Source: DASXHZ01 sp036488085
Lineage (GTDB): Bacteria > Acidobacteriota > Thermoanaerobaculia > Gp7-AA8
Length of the DNA: 64,000 bases
Reading direction: 5' to 3'
Assembly (NCBI GenBank): GCA_036488085.1
Contig: DASXHZ010000084.1
Span: 1 to 64,000, forward strand
Of the stretch, positions 24,281-32,501 are shown piece after piece. Position numbers and translations under genes: made by a program. How positions within the stretch are numbered: the stretch's first letter is position 1; each line of letters opens with the position of its first letter. Under the pieces are notes generated by a model. The model saw nothing but the letters and a program-made list of their open reading frames with translations, ran no database searches and was not told the DNA's origin.

Positions 24281-25282
24281 ATGACCGACACTCACGGATT
24301 AACGCGCGAGCAACTGCTCGACATCGAGTACTACCTCCGCCTCACCCGCACGCTGGAGGAACGCCTCGTCGCGCTCTTCCGGCAGTCGAAGGTGATCGGC
24401 GGGTTGTATCGGTCGCTCGGGCAGGAAGGCGAATCGGTGGCGGCGGCGTACGCGCTCGACTACAAACAGGGCGACGTCGTACAGCCGCTGATCCGCAACA
24501 TGGGGTCGATCCTCGTGGCCGGGGCAAAGCCGTCCGACATCGTCAAGCAGTACATGGCGAAAGGCGACTCACCGACGCGCGGGCGCGAGCTCAACATCCA
24601 CTTCGGCCATCCGTCGCGCGACGGCTTCATCGGCCAGATCTCACAGCTCGGCGACATGATCCCGGTCATGGCCGGTATCACGCTCGCGGGACGGATGCAG
24701 AAGCGCAACCTCGTCGGCCTCGCCTTCATCGGCGACGGGGGATCGTCCACCGGCGCGTTCTGGGAAGGGATGAACTTCGCGTCGGTGCAGCGCCTGCCGC
24801 TCGTCGTCGTCCTCGAGAATAACGGCTACGCCTATTCGACGCCGACTTGGAAACAAACCGCGGCGCGCACGCTCGCAGACAAAGCGGTGGCTTTCGGATG
24901 CGCCGGCGACACCGTGGACGGCAACGACGTGCTCGCGGTCTACGCCGCGACGAAACGCGCGGTCGATCGCGCACGCAGCGGCGGCGGCGTCACGCTCCTC
25001 GAAACGCTCACCTTCAGGATGAAGGGCCACGCGGAACACGACAACCAGTCGTACGTCCCGCCGGCGATGATCGAGGAGTGGAAGGCGAAGGATCCGGTCG
25101 ATCGATTCGAGCGGATGCTGATCGAGAATGGTTTCGCGACACAGGAAGACCTGACCGCGATCGCGCAGCGCGTGAAAGCGGAAGTCGACGCCGCAACCGA
25201 CGAAGCCGAGCGCTCACCGATGCCGCGCGGCGAAGAGGCGGCGATGGGATTGTTCGCGGGAGACGGTTACTGGAATGGCTGA
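24281..25282 (+). CDS. pdhA: Pyruvate dehydrogenase E1 component, alpha subunit
   Basis: The alpha subunit of a heterotetrameric thiamine-diphosphate 2-oxo acid dehydrogenase. The 333-residue length and the ThDP/Mg motif (GDGGSSTGAFWEG ... ENNGYAYSTP) are characteristic, as is the KGHAEHDNQSY region near the phosphorylation loops of this family. It overlaps the beta subunit gene by eight bases and is followed by E2, so the cluster encodes E1 and E2 of one complex. Acetoin or branched-chain substrates remain possible because alpha/beta-type E1 proteins are similar; nearby lipoate genes do not discriminate. Confidence 0.93.
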   Translation: MTDTHGLTREQLLDIEYYLRLTRTLEERLVALFRQSKVIGGLYRSLGQEGESVAAAYALDYKQGDVVQPLIRNMGSILVAGAKPSDIVKQYMAKGDSPTRGRELNIHFGHPSRDGFIGQISQLGDMIPVMAGITLAGRMQKRNLVGLAFIGDGGSSTGAFWEGMNFASVQRLPLVVVLENNGYAYSTPTWKQTAARTLADKAVAFGCAGDTVDGNDVLAVYAATKRAVDRARSGGGVTLLETLTFRMKGHAEHDNQSYVPPAMIEEWKAKDPVDRFERMLIENGFATQEDLTAIAQRVKAEVDAATDEAERSPMPRGEEAAMGLFAGDGYWNG

Positions 25283-26249
25283 GACGTTCTACATCGACGC
25301 CATCCGCGAGGCGATGCAGGAAGAGATGGAGCGCGACGAGCGCGTCTTCCTCATCGGCGAGGACGTCGGCCTCTACGGCGGCGCGTTCAAGACGAGCGCT
25401 GGAATCATCGACAAATTTGGGCCGCAGCGCGTGATCGACACGCCGATCAGCGAGATCGCCATCGTCGGCGCGGCGTCCGGCGCAGCATTGATGGGCATGC
25501 GGCCGATCGCCGAGATGCAGTTCATCGACTTCATCACCTGCGCGTACGACATCCTCGTGAACTTCGCGGCGACGTCGCGGTATCGCGTCGGCAGCGCCTG
25601 CCCGATCGTCGTCCGCGGGCCGGCGGGCGGCGGCGTACACGGGGGCCCGTTTCACTCGCTGAACCCCGAGGCGATGTTCATGAATCGTCCTGGGATCAAG
25701 ATCGTGGCGCCGGCGACGGCGTATGACGCGAAGGGGCTGCTGAAGGCGGCGATCCGCGACGACGATCCGGTCATCTTCATCGAGCACAAGTTCCTCTATC
25801 GCCGGATCAAGGAAGAGCTGCCGTCCGAGGACTACATCGTCCCGATCGGAAAGGCGAACGTGCGCAGGCGCGGGCGCGACCTGACCATCCTCACCTGGGG
25901 CGCGATGGTGTACGTCGCCGAAGACGCGGCCGCCGATCTCGCGAAGGACGGGATCTCCGCCGAGGTCATCGACCTCCGCTCGATTCTTCCGTTTGACGAA
26001 GAGGCGATTCTCGAATCGGTCGCGAAGACCAACCGCGTCGTGATCCTCCACGAGGCTCCGCTCACCGGCGGCGCCGGCGCCGAGTTCGCGGCGCGCATCG
26101 CCGAAAAAGCTTTCGACTACCTCGACGCACCGATCAAGCGCGTCGCCGCCCTCGACGTCCCGACGCCTTACTCGCCGCCGCTGGAGGCGTTCGCGCTTCC
26201 GGACAAGGCGCGGCTTCTGAAAGCGGCGCATGAAGTGCTTGAATACTGA
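25275..26249 (+). CDS. pdhB: Pyruvate dehydrogenase E1 component, beta subunit
   Basis: This 324-residue transketolase-like subunit pairs with E1 alpha to form the ThDP active site. It shows GEDVGLYGGAFKTS, the IDTPISE segment with the glutamate that contacts ThDP, and RGPAGGGVHGGPFHS before the transketolase C-terminal domain (ILTWGAMVYVA ... VIDLRSILPFD). The start overlaps the alpha subunit gene by eight bases, which implies coupled translation for equal stoichiometry. E2 begins 12 bases after its stop. Confidence 0.94.
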   Translation: MAETFYIDAIREAMQEEMERDERVFLIGEDVGLYGGAFKTSAGIIDKFGPQRVIDTPISEIAIVGAASGAALMGMRPIAEMQFIDFITCAYDILVNFAATSRYRVGSACPIVVRGPAGGGVHGGPFHSLNPEAMFMNRPGIKIVAPATAYDAKGLLKAAIRDDDPVIFIEHKFLYRRIKEELPSEDYIVPIGKANVRRRGRDLTILTWGAMVYVAEDAAADLAKDGISAEVIDLRSILPFDEEAILESVAKTNRVVILHEAPLTGGAGAEFAARIAEKAFDYLDAPIKRVAALDVPTPYSPPLEAFALPDKARLLKAAHEVLEY

Positions 26250-26261
26250 CAGGAGTAACTC

Positions 26262-27605
26262 ATGGCTACTGATGTGCTGATGCCGCAGATGGGCGAGTCG
26301 ATCGCCGAAGGAACCGTGTCGCGTTGGATCAAGAAGGTCGGCGACAAGGTCGAGCGTGACGAGCCGCTTCTCGAGATCTCCACCGACAAAGTCGACGCTG
26401 AGATTCCGTCGCCGTCGTCGGGAACTCTCGCCGAGATCCTCGTGAAAGAGGGTGAGACGGTTGCGGTGAACTCCGTTGTCGCGCGCATTGCAGCCGAGGG
26501 AGAGGCCGCCGCACCGACCGCCGGCGCGACTCAGAAGCCGGCGCCGGCCCCAGCTGCGCCTACGCCAGCGGCACCACCACCAGCCGCTCCGCCTGCGCCG
26601 GCACCGGCCGCACCGCCGCCGCAGACGCAGCCGCAGCCTGAAACGGCCGCCGCGGCTCCCGCGGCGGAGCCGAACGAAGACGAGAACGTCGCCTCGCTCG
26701 AAGAGCGGCGTCGCACGAAGTCGTCCCCGCTCGTCCGTAAGATCGCGCGTGAAAACAACGTCGACATCTCGCAGCTCCAGGGCACCGGCATCTCCGGCCG
26801 CGTCACCAAGAACGACATCCTCGACTATCTGCAGCAGCCCGCGCAGCCGAGTGCAGCGCCCCCGACCTCGGCGGCGCCGTCTCCCGCGCCTGCCATAAAG
26901 TCCGGCGAGTCCATCCGACTCGAGCCTCTCTCCGTGATGCGCAAGAAGATCGCGCAGCACATGATCCAGTCGAAGCAGACATCGGCCCACGTCACGACCG
27001 TCTTCGAATTCGACTTCACGCCCATCGAGAAACTCCGCCGCCAGAACAAGGAGTCGTACGCCGAGCGCGGCGTGAAGCTCACCTACCTCCCCTTCATCGT
27101 GCAGGCGGTCATCACCGGCCTCCGCGAGTTCCCAATCCTGAACGCGTCGATGGACGAGGCCAACGTCATCTACCACCGCGACATCAACATCGGCATCGCC
27201 GTCGCCCTCGACTGGGGCCTCATCGTCCCGGTCGTCAAGAGCGCGGACGAGAAGAACATCCTCGGCATCGCCCGCGTCGTCAACGACCTCGGCGAGCGCG
27301 CCCGTACGAAGAAGCTCTCCCCCGACGAAGTGCAGGGCGGAACGTTCACGATCACGAATCCCGGCATCTACGGCGGTCTCTTCGGCACTCCGATCATCAA
27401 TCAGCCGCAGGTCGCGATCCTCGGCGTCGGCGGCGTGAAGAAGCGTCCCGTGGTCATCGAGACGAAGGAAGGCGACTCCATCGCCATCCGTTCCATGTGC
27501 ATCATGTCGCTGACATTCGATCATCGCCTCGTCGACGGCGCGGTCGCCGATCAGTACATGGCGCGCGTCCGCCAGATCATCGAGTCGGGACAGTTCACCA
27601 TGTGA
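26262..27605 (+). CDS. pdhC: Dihydrolipoamide acyltransferase (E2)
   Basis: The 447-residue E2 core has one lipoyl domain (1-80) with the lipoylated lysine K43 in STDKVDAE. An Ala/Pro-rich swinging linker follows (about 85-135), then a peripheral subunit-binding domain (SSPLVRKIARENNV, about 150-190), a second Ala/Pro linker and the CoA acyltransferase domain with the active-site block SLTFDHRLVDG near the C-terminus. It transfers the acyl group from lipoyl-lysine to CoA. AGGAG lies about eight bases before the ATG. The same block encodes LipB and LipA, which would lipoylate K43. Confidence 0.94.
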   Translation: MATDVLMPQMGESIAEGTVSRWIKKVGDKVERDEPLLEISTDKVDAEIPSPSSGTLAEILVKEGETVAVNSVVARIAAEGEAAAPTAGATQKPAPAPAAPTPAAPPPAAPPAPAPAAPPPQTQPQPETAAAAPAAEPNEDENVASLEERRRTKSSPLVRKIARENNVDISQLQGTGISGRVTKNDILDYLQQPAQPSAAPPTSAAPSPAPAIKSGESIRLEPLSVMRKKIAQHMIQSKQTSAHVTTVFEFDFTPIEKLRRQNKESYAERGVKLTYLPFIVQAVITGLREFPILNASMDEANVIYHRDINIGIAVALDWGLIVPVVKSADEKNILGIARVVNDLGERARTKKLSPDEVQGGTFTITNPGIYGGLFGTPIINQPQVAILGVGGVKKRPVVIETKEGDSIAIRSMCIMSLTFDHRLVDGAVADQYMARVRQIIESGQFTM

Positions 27606-27606
27606 C

Positions 27607-29424
27607 GTGATCGCCCCTCTTCTCCTCTACGCGCAGCTCGTTTTCAAGCCGCCCGTCAAAGTCGGCGTCGAGGGCGAAGGGAAGATCCGCAGCTCCGCGA
27701 CGCCGATCCCGTTCCCCTCCGAGAAGGAGAAGTGGCTGCGGATCGTGACGCCGCGCTTCGACATCGTCAGCTCGGCAGCCGAGTACCGGACCCGCGAAAT
27801 CGCGCGCGATCTCGAGACGCTGGCGACCGCGCTGCACGCGTTGCAACCCGAGTCGCACGCCGCCGCGCCGCGTACGCGCGTCGTCATCTTCGGACGGCGC
27901 CGCGACGCGCAGCCGTATATCGACGTCCTGATACAACGCGAGAATGCGAAGGTCGGCGGCCTCTTCATCAGCCAGAAGGACCGCGGCGTGATGATGATCG
28001 ACGCCTCTTCGTCGATCGAGGATCGCACGCCGTATCACGAGCTCATCCACTCCCTGCTCGCCGCGCGCGGCGCGCGCCCGCCGCTCTGGGTCGAGGAAGG
28101 GCTCGCCGAGTTCTACTCGAATGCCGACTTCGGCCGCGGTGAGATCACGTTCGGACTTCCCATCCTCCAGCACGTGATCCTCATTCGTTCGCGGCCGCTC
28201 GTTCCGATGCGCGAGATCTTCGCAACGCGCTACGAGTCGGAGGCGGCGATGAACACGATTTTCTACGCCGAGAGCTGGGCAGCGGTCGACTCCCTCATCG
28301 CGCTCAACCGGCGCGAGTTCCCGGCGTTCATGGCCGATCTCGTCGCTGGTGGCGACGTTGACCGAGCGTTGCAAGCGCACTATCACCGCACGGTCGACGA
28401 TCTGATGAACGCCGTCGCGATGTACGCGACTGCCGATCATCCGGTCGCGACGTTCCGAATGCAGGCGCTGCAGGCTCCCGACGTCGAGCCGCCGAAGCTC
28501 CTCTCCCGCGCCGACGTTCTCTACCACCTCGGCGACGTCCTCGCGATCGTTCCCGGCCTGGAGCGCGACGCGGAACATCATTTCCGCGCCGTGCTCGGCG
28601 CCGATCCGAGGTACGCGCCCGCTCTCAGCGCCATCGCCGCGTTGCGCCTGGCGCAGAAGAAGTTCAGAGAGGCCGATCAGCTCTACAAACAGGCCGCCGA
28701 CCTCGCGCCTAATGATCCCGACGGACTGCTCGCGAGCGCCGAGGGACTGCTGCGAGACGAACTCGGACCGTTTGCGGAGACGAACGAGGTCACGGTCGAA
28801 GACCTCGCGCGGTTTCACGCAGCACGGGCGATCGCGCAAACGGCGCTGGCGCACGGCGCCGATGCCGGACGTGCATACGGCGTCATCGGAACGTCGTACA
28901 TGCGCGACGGCGACGTCACGCCCGGAATTGTCGCCCTCGAAAAGGCGCACACGCTCCTCCCCGCCCGCTCTGACTACGCGCTCCACTTTTTCGCCATGCT
29001 GCGCCAGATGCAGCAACTGCCCCGCGCTGACGCCGTCTTCGCGGAGCTCGACTCAATGCACGACCCGCAGGTCGCGTTCGCCGCGCGTGGCGTCATCCTG
29101 CGGCTCGAGATCGACCGCGCGAACACGCTGATCAAACAGCAACGGCTCAGCGAGGCCGCCGCCGTCCTCCGCGCCCTCGTCAACTCGACGGACGACAACG
29201 GCGTCAAGAATGACCTGGCGCGACAGGCAGCCGAGGTCGAACAGCTCGCATCCGCGAACGCCCAGATCGCGTCGTACAACGATGCCGTGGGCCTCTTCAA
29301 CCATCATCGGCTGAAAGAAGCCATCGCCGCGCTCGATGCCCTTCTCGCCACCGCCACCGATGCGAAGGTCCTTTCGGATTCGAAACGCCTGCGGGAAGTG
29401 GCGGTGAAACAGGCGAAGCGTTAG
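27607..29424 (+). CDS. TPR protein with peptidase-MA-like (gluzincin) domain
   Basis: This 605-residue protein has HELIH at residues 144-148 and a nearby EEGLAEF (164-170), the arrangement of the peptidase MA-like/DUF1570 families, so the zinc ligands are present. The C-terminal half (about 285-600) consists of TPR-like helices. The N-terminus is hydrophobic (MIAPLLLYAQLVF) and may be a short signal or anchor. GTG at 27607 lies one base after the E2 stop, so it is probably translated from the same mRNA as pdhABC. Why a putative protease travels with the dehydrogenase is unclear. Confidence 0.85.
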   Translation: MIAPLLLYAQLVFKPPVKVGVEGEGKIRSSATPIPFPSEKEKWLRIVTPRFDIVSSAAEYRTREIARDLETLATALHALQPESHAAAPRTRVVIFGRRRDAQPYIDVLIQRENAKVGGLFISQKDRGVMMIDASSSIEDRTPYHELIHSLLAARGARPPLWVEEGLAEFYSNADFGRGEITFGLPILQHVILIRSRPLVPMREIFATRYESEAAMNTIFYAESWAAVDSLIALNRREFPAFMADLVAGGDVDRALQAHYHRTVDDLMNAVAMYATADHPVATFRMQALQAPDVEPPKLLSRADVLYHLGDVLAIVPGLERDAEHHFRAVLGADPRYAPALSAIAALRLAQKKFREADQLYKQAADLAPNDPDGLLASAEGLLRDELGPFAETNEVTVEDLARFHAARAIAQTALAHGADAGRAYGVIGTSYMRDGDVTPGIVALEKAHTLLPARSDYALHFFAMLRQMQQLPRADAVFAELDSMHDPQVAFAARGVILRLEIDRANTLIKQQRLSEAAAVLRALVNSTDDNGVKNDLARQAAEVEQLASANAQIASYNDAVGLFNHHRLKEAIAALDALLATATDAKVLSDSKRLREVAVKQAKR

Positions 29425-29430
29425 TGCGCG

Positions 29431-29474
29431 CCCCTCATCCGGCCCTTCGGGCCACCTTCTCCCGAGGGAGAAGG
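29431..29474. repeat. REP-like element, family 2, inverted copy
   Basis: CCCCTCATCCGGCCC, TTCGGGCC and CTTCTCCC-GAGGGAGAAGG make two adjacent palindromes. The whole is the reverse complement of the family-2 element at 29537-29580 with several paired substitutions. It begins seven bases after the TPR protein stop codon. Together the two copies fill most of the gene-free stretch 29425-29636. Confidence 0.7.
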
Positions 29475-29536
29475 AGATGGAGTGGATGCGGCAGACGCGG
29501 GGAGCGTGGAGCTAGGCTCGTATCTAGTAGTCTTGG

Positions 29537-29580
29537 CCCTCTCCCTCCGGGAGAGGGTGGCGCGAAGCGCCGGGTGAGGG
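29537..29580. repeat. REP-like element, family 2, direct copy
   Basis: CCCTCTCCC-TCC-GGGAGAGGG forms a nine-bp stem, followed by GGCGC-GAA-GCGCC and a GGGTGAGGG end. It matches the copy at 114-147 and faces the inverted copy at 29431-29474, giving a BIME-like pair between the TPR gene and lipB. Confidence 0.7.
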
Positions 29581-29636
29581 ACGTGCGTCTCGCGAAACAC
29601 CGTGAACAACTCCCTGTGCACCACGTACCCGGGAAT

Positions 29637-30749
29637 GTGCGTTACGCCACATTCGCTTACCCGGACGTGCGGCGGCCGTGTGAGCTCCACCAACTCCATC
29701 TCGTCACCTACGAAAACGGCTTGAAGTTGCAGCAGAAGCTGGTCGAGATGCGGCAGCGCGACGAGCTGCCCGACCAGTTCCTCCTCCTCGAACATCCGCC
29801 GGTGATCACCCTCGGCCGCGGCGGCGACACAAAGAACCTCCTCGCGTCGGATGAAGCGTTGCGCGCCGAACGTGTCCGCTTCTTCGCGACCGAACGCGGC
29901 GGCGACATCACCTACCACGGCCCCGGCCAGCTCGTCGGCTACCCGATCCTCCACCTCGGCGAAGGCAATCGCGACGTGCGCAAGTACGTGACGAACCTGG
30001 AGGAAGTGCTGATCCGCACTGTCGGCGAATACGGCATCACCGCCGCCCGCATCGACGGCCGGCGCGGCATCTGGGTCGGCAACGACAAGATCGCGGCCAT
30101 CGGCGTCCGCATCGCGCGATGGGTTACGTCCCATGGCTTCGCGCTCAACGTGAACACGAACCTCAGCCACTTCCGCCTCATCACCCCGTGCGGCCTCGAA
30201 GGCACAGGCGTGACCTCGATCTCGAAGGAAGCCGGCCGCGCGGTAGAGCTCGACGAAGTCCGCGAGATCGTTGCGGCGAAGTTCGCCGAGGTCTTTGAGC
30301 GCGAGGTCGTGCCGCGGCCGGAGACCATCCGGCTGATCAAGGTGCTCGTCCACGACGACGACAAGATCCTCCTCCTCCACCGCCGCCCTGAGCGCGGCAA
30401 CTTCTGGCAGCCGATCACCGGCTCGATCGAGGATGGCGAGACGCCATTCGAGGCAGCGCGACGCGAGGTCCTCGAAGAGACGGGTTCGGCCGGCGAGCCG
30501 CAGCCGATGGGATTCACGCAGTCGTTCATGATCGAGTCGCAGTACCTCGCCTCGCGCTTCACCCTTCCGATCATCGCGAGCGAAGTCGGCTTCAAGGCCG
30601 CATTCGACTCGCAGCATCCGATCCGGATGGATGCCGACGAGCATGACGAATACGGTTGGTTTACGTTCGCCGATGCGTATGAAAAGATTCGGTGGAGCGA
30701 TGACCGCGAAGCGTTGGAGCGGCTGGAGGTGAGAATTGGCGCGCGCTGA
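29637..30749 (+). CDS. lipB: Octanoyltransferase LipB fused to a NUDIX hydrolase
   Basis: The N-terminal part (about 225 residues) is LipB, which moves octanoyl groups from acyl carrier protein to lipoyl domains. It has LEHPPVITLGRGG, RGGDITYHGPGQLVGYP, catalytic lysine in KIAAIGVR and catalytic cysteine in TPCGLEGTG. The C-terminal part (about 230-370) is a NUDIX hydrolase with the box GSIEDGE ... REVLEETG intact. LipB alone is usually 210-240 residues, so this is a fusion without any frame break. The exact start is uncertain: GTG at 29637 or 29667 are both plausible, and upstream sequence is repeat. Its stop overlaps the lipA start by 14 bases. Confidence 0.88.
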   Translation: MRYATFAYPDVRRPCELHQLHLVTYENGLKLQQKLVEMRQRDELPDQFLLLEHPPVITLGRGGDTKNLLASDEALRAERVRFFATERGGDITYHGPGQLVGYPILHLGEGNRDVRKYVTNLEEVLIRTVGEYGITAARIDGRRGIWVGNDKIAAIGVRIARWVTSHGFALNVNTNLSHFRLITPCGLEGTGVTSISKEAGRAVELDEVREIVAAKFAEVFEREVVPRPETIRLIKVLVHDDDKILLLHRRPERGNFWQPITGSIEDGETPFEAARREVLEETGSAGEPQPMGFTQSFMIESQYLASRFTLPIIASEVGFKAAFDSQHPIRMDADEHDEYGWFTFADAYEKIRWSDDREALERLEVRIGAR

Positions 30750-31674
30750 CGTGACGCCGATCGTCACCCCTGTCAATCGCCGCGCCGGCATCCGCCCCGA
30801 CTGGCTGAAGATCCGCGTCCCCGGCGACCTCGATCAACTTCCCGTCTCGCGTCTCATGCACGACCTGGCGCTCAATACCGTCTGCCAGGAAGCGCGCTGC
30901 CCGAACATCTTCGAATGCTGGAATGCCGGCACGGCGACGTTCATGATCCTCGGCGAGATCTGCACGCGCCGCTGCACGTTCTGCGCGGTCGGCAAAGGCA
31001 AGCCGCTGCTCGCGGACGCCGACGAGCCGCGTCGTGTCGCCGAGGCTGTAGCGAAGATGAACGTGCGCCACGCCGTGATCACCATGGTGAATCGTGACGA
31101 CATGCCGGACGGCGGAGCGGCACACGTCGCCGAAACCGTGCATGCAGTCCGCGAACGCACCGGCGCCGCGGTTGAGGTCCTCGTCTCCGACTTCGAAGGG
31201 AACCGCGACGCGGTCCGCACCGTCCTCGCATCGGAGCCCGAAGTCTTCGCGCACAACATCGAGACCGTTCCGCGCCTCTACCCCGCCGTGCGCCCCGTCG
31301 CAAAGTACCAGCGATCGCTGGACGTCCTCCGTTGGGCAAGCGAAGGGCGCAATCCCGGCATACTGACGAAGTCGAGCCTCATGCTCGGTCTCGGCGAGAC
31401 GGAGGAAGAGATCCTCGCCGTCGCCCGGGACCTGCGCGACACCGGCGTCGACATCTTCACCATGGGCCAGTACCTCGCCCCCACCGGCAACCACCATCCC
31501 GTCCGCAAGTATTGGACGCCCGAGGAGTTCGCCGCCCTCGGCCAAAAAGCGCTGGAGCTGGGGTTCAGGCACGTGGAATCCGCTCCCCTGGTGAGGAGCT
31601 CGTACATGGCACATCGGGCGGTGGAGTCGTCATCCGTTACCCGTTATCCGTTATCGGAGAAGGGCGTCGGATAA
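30736..31674 (+). CDS. lipA: Lipoyl synthase
   Basis: This 312-residue radical-SAM enzyme inserts two sulfurs into octanoyl-lysine. It has the auxiliary-cluster cysteines CQEARCPNIFEC, the radical-SAM motif CTRRCTFC and the conserved C-terminal VRSSYMA serine block. TTG at 30736 is the start, with GGAGG six bases upstream inside the lipB-NUDIX gene. The last 14 or so residues (SSVTRYPLSEKGVG) are encoded by an inverted repeat at 31634-31691, which also provides the stop codon. The normal LipA end is therefore complete and the extra tail is repeat-derived. Confidence 0.96.
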   Translation: MARADVTPIVTPVNRRAGIRPDWLKIRVPGDLDQLPVSRLMHDLALNTVCQEARCPNIFECWNAGTATFMILGEICTRRCTFCAVGKGKPLLADADEPRRVAEAVAKMNVRHAVITMVNRDDMPDGGAAHVAETVHAVRERTGAAVEVLVSDFEGNRDAVRTVLASEPEVFAHNIETVPRLYPAVRPVAKYQRSLDVLRWASEGRNPGILTKSSLMLGLGETEEEILAVARDLRDTGVDIFTMGQYLAPTGNHHPVRKYWTPEEFAALGQKALELGFRHVESAPLVRSSYMAHRAVESSSVTRYPLSEKGVG

Positions 31675-31691
31675 CGGATAACGGATAACGG
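31634..31691. repeat. Heptamer inverted repeat overlapping the lipA stop codon
   Basis: Three tandem copies of CCGTTAT (the first as CCGTTAC) at 31634-31655 face three copies of ATAACGG at 31670-31691. The 22-base arms pair with a single mismatch around a 14-base loop. The lipA stop TAA (31672-31674) lies in the right arm. The element could act as a hairpin between lipA and the ferredoxin gene, reducing read-through or stabilising upstream mRNA. Confidence 0.8.
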
Positions 31692-31697
31692 TAGAAT
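31692..31697 (+). promoter_or_regulatory. Possible -10 box for the ferredoxin gene
   Basis: TAGAAT lies nine bases before the ferredoxin ATG, with no Shine-Dalgarno between them. If used, transcription would start at or next to the start codon, giving a leaderless mRNA. No good -35 box is visible, since the upstream sequence is the inverted repeat. Confidence 0.35.
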
Positions 31698-31706
31698 CCC
31701 CCGCCA

Positions 31707-31985
31707 ATGCCGCGCGTCACGTTCGAGGATGAGGGAAAAGCGGCCGAGTATCCCGCCGGAAAGACCCTCCTCTCGTGTGCGCTCGACATGGACGTTCGCG
31801 TCAGTCACGTCTGCGGAGGTGACGGCGCGTGCGGGACTTGCAGGGTTGAAGTCGTCGCCGGGTGGGACCACCTGACGCCGCCGACGCCCGACGAAACGTA
31901 CAAAGAGCTCGAAGCACCGTTCCGGCTCTCGTGTCAGTCGAAGCTGACCGGCGATGTAGTCTTGAAAGTAGCGAAGATCGAGTAG
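31707..31985 (+). CDS. [2Fe-2S] ferredoxin
   Basis: This 92-residue plant/adrenodoxin-type ferredoxin has three cluster cysteines in CGGDGACGTC and the fourth in RLSCQSK. It would carry electrons for a cytoplasmic partner. Its position directly after lipA is suggestive, because lipoyl synthase needs an external reductant for the radical-SAM cluster; this link is inferred from position only. No Shine-Dalgarno is visible and a -10-like hexamer sits just upstream. Confidence 0.92.
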   Translation: MPRVTFEDEGKAAEYPAGKTLLSCALDMDVRVSHVCGGDGACGTCRVEVVAGWDHLTPPTPDETYKELEAPFRLSCQSKLTGDVVLKVAKIE

Positions 31986-31994
31986 AGGCAAACG

Positions 31995-32501
31995 ATGACC
32001 GCAGTCGACACCACCACCAGCACTCTCACCGAACAGCAGCTCGGGCTGCTCTACCAGTACACCATCGAGGCGTACAAGACGTTCGAGAAACTCGCCGAGA
32101 ACCTCCCGAATCCGATGAGCGCGACCTCGTTCAAACAGTTCGCCGTCGACGAACGCGCGAACCGCGACCTCCTCGAGCTGAAGATCGCCTCCGCCGGACA
32201 GCGCGGCGTCCGCGCCACTCTCGGCGCCGACATGCAGTTCGACGAGATCCACGAAGGCGACCTCTCGTATCGCGAGGCGGCCGAGTTTCTCATCGCGCGC
32301 GAGAAGACCATGCAGCGCCGCATTGAGGAACTGACCAAAGGCGCTGCCGCCGGCGACCGCAATCTCCTCGTCTACCTCACCGCCGTGAAGCGCGCGCACA
32401 TCGTCGAGCTCGAACGTGAGCTGGTGCTGATTCGCAGCGACGCCGACTGGTGGAAGCGCGAAGACGCCGAGTGGCGCATCGTCCACGGACATCCCGAATG
32501 A
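31995..32501 (+). CDS. Four-helix protein, possibly ferritin-like with a degenerate metal site
   Basis: This 168-residue protein is almost entirely helical, with four helices of the length expected for a ferritin/rubrerythrin fold. The second helix has FAVDERANRDLLE where rubrerythrins have an ExxH ligand pair, and the fourth has KRAHIVELE with one histidine. Some diiron ligands therefore appear to be lost or replaced. GAGG precedes the ATG at 31995 by about seven bases. It lies between a ferredoxin and an A-type Fe-S carrier and overlaps the latter by four bases. The ferritin-like assignment is tentative. Confidence 0.7.
   Translation: MTAVDTTTSTLTEQQLGLLYQYTIEAYKTFEKLAENLPNPMSATSFKQFAVDERANRDLLELKIASAGQRGVRATLGADMQFDEIHEGDLSYREAAEFLIAREKTMQRRIEELTKGAAAGDRNLLVYLTAVKRAHIVELERELVLIRSDADWWKREDAEWRIVHGHPE

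Noticed and set aside
25014..27524. Long minus-strand open frame across the pdh genes
   Set aside because: The plus strand encodes clear E1 and E2 proteins; the antisense product is low-complexity and lacks family features.
31634..31691. lipA truncated by the repeat
   Set aside because: The conserved C-terminal VRSSYMA block is complete before the repeat begins, so the enzyme is intact.
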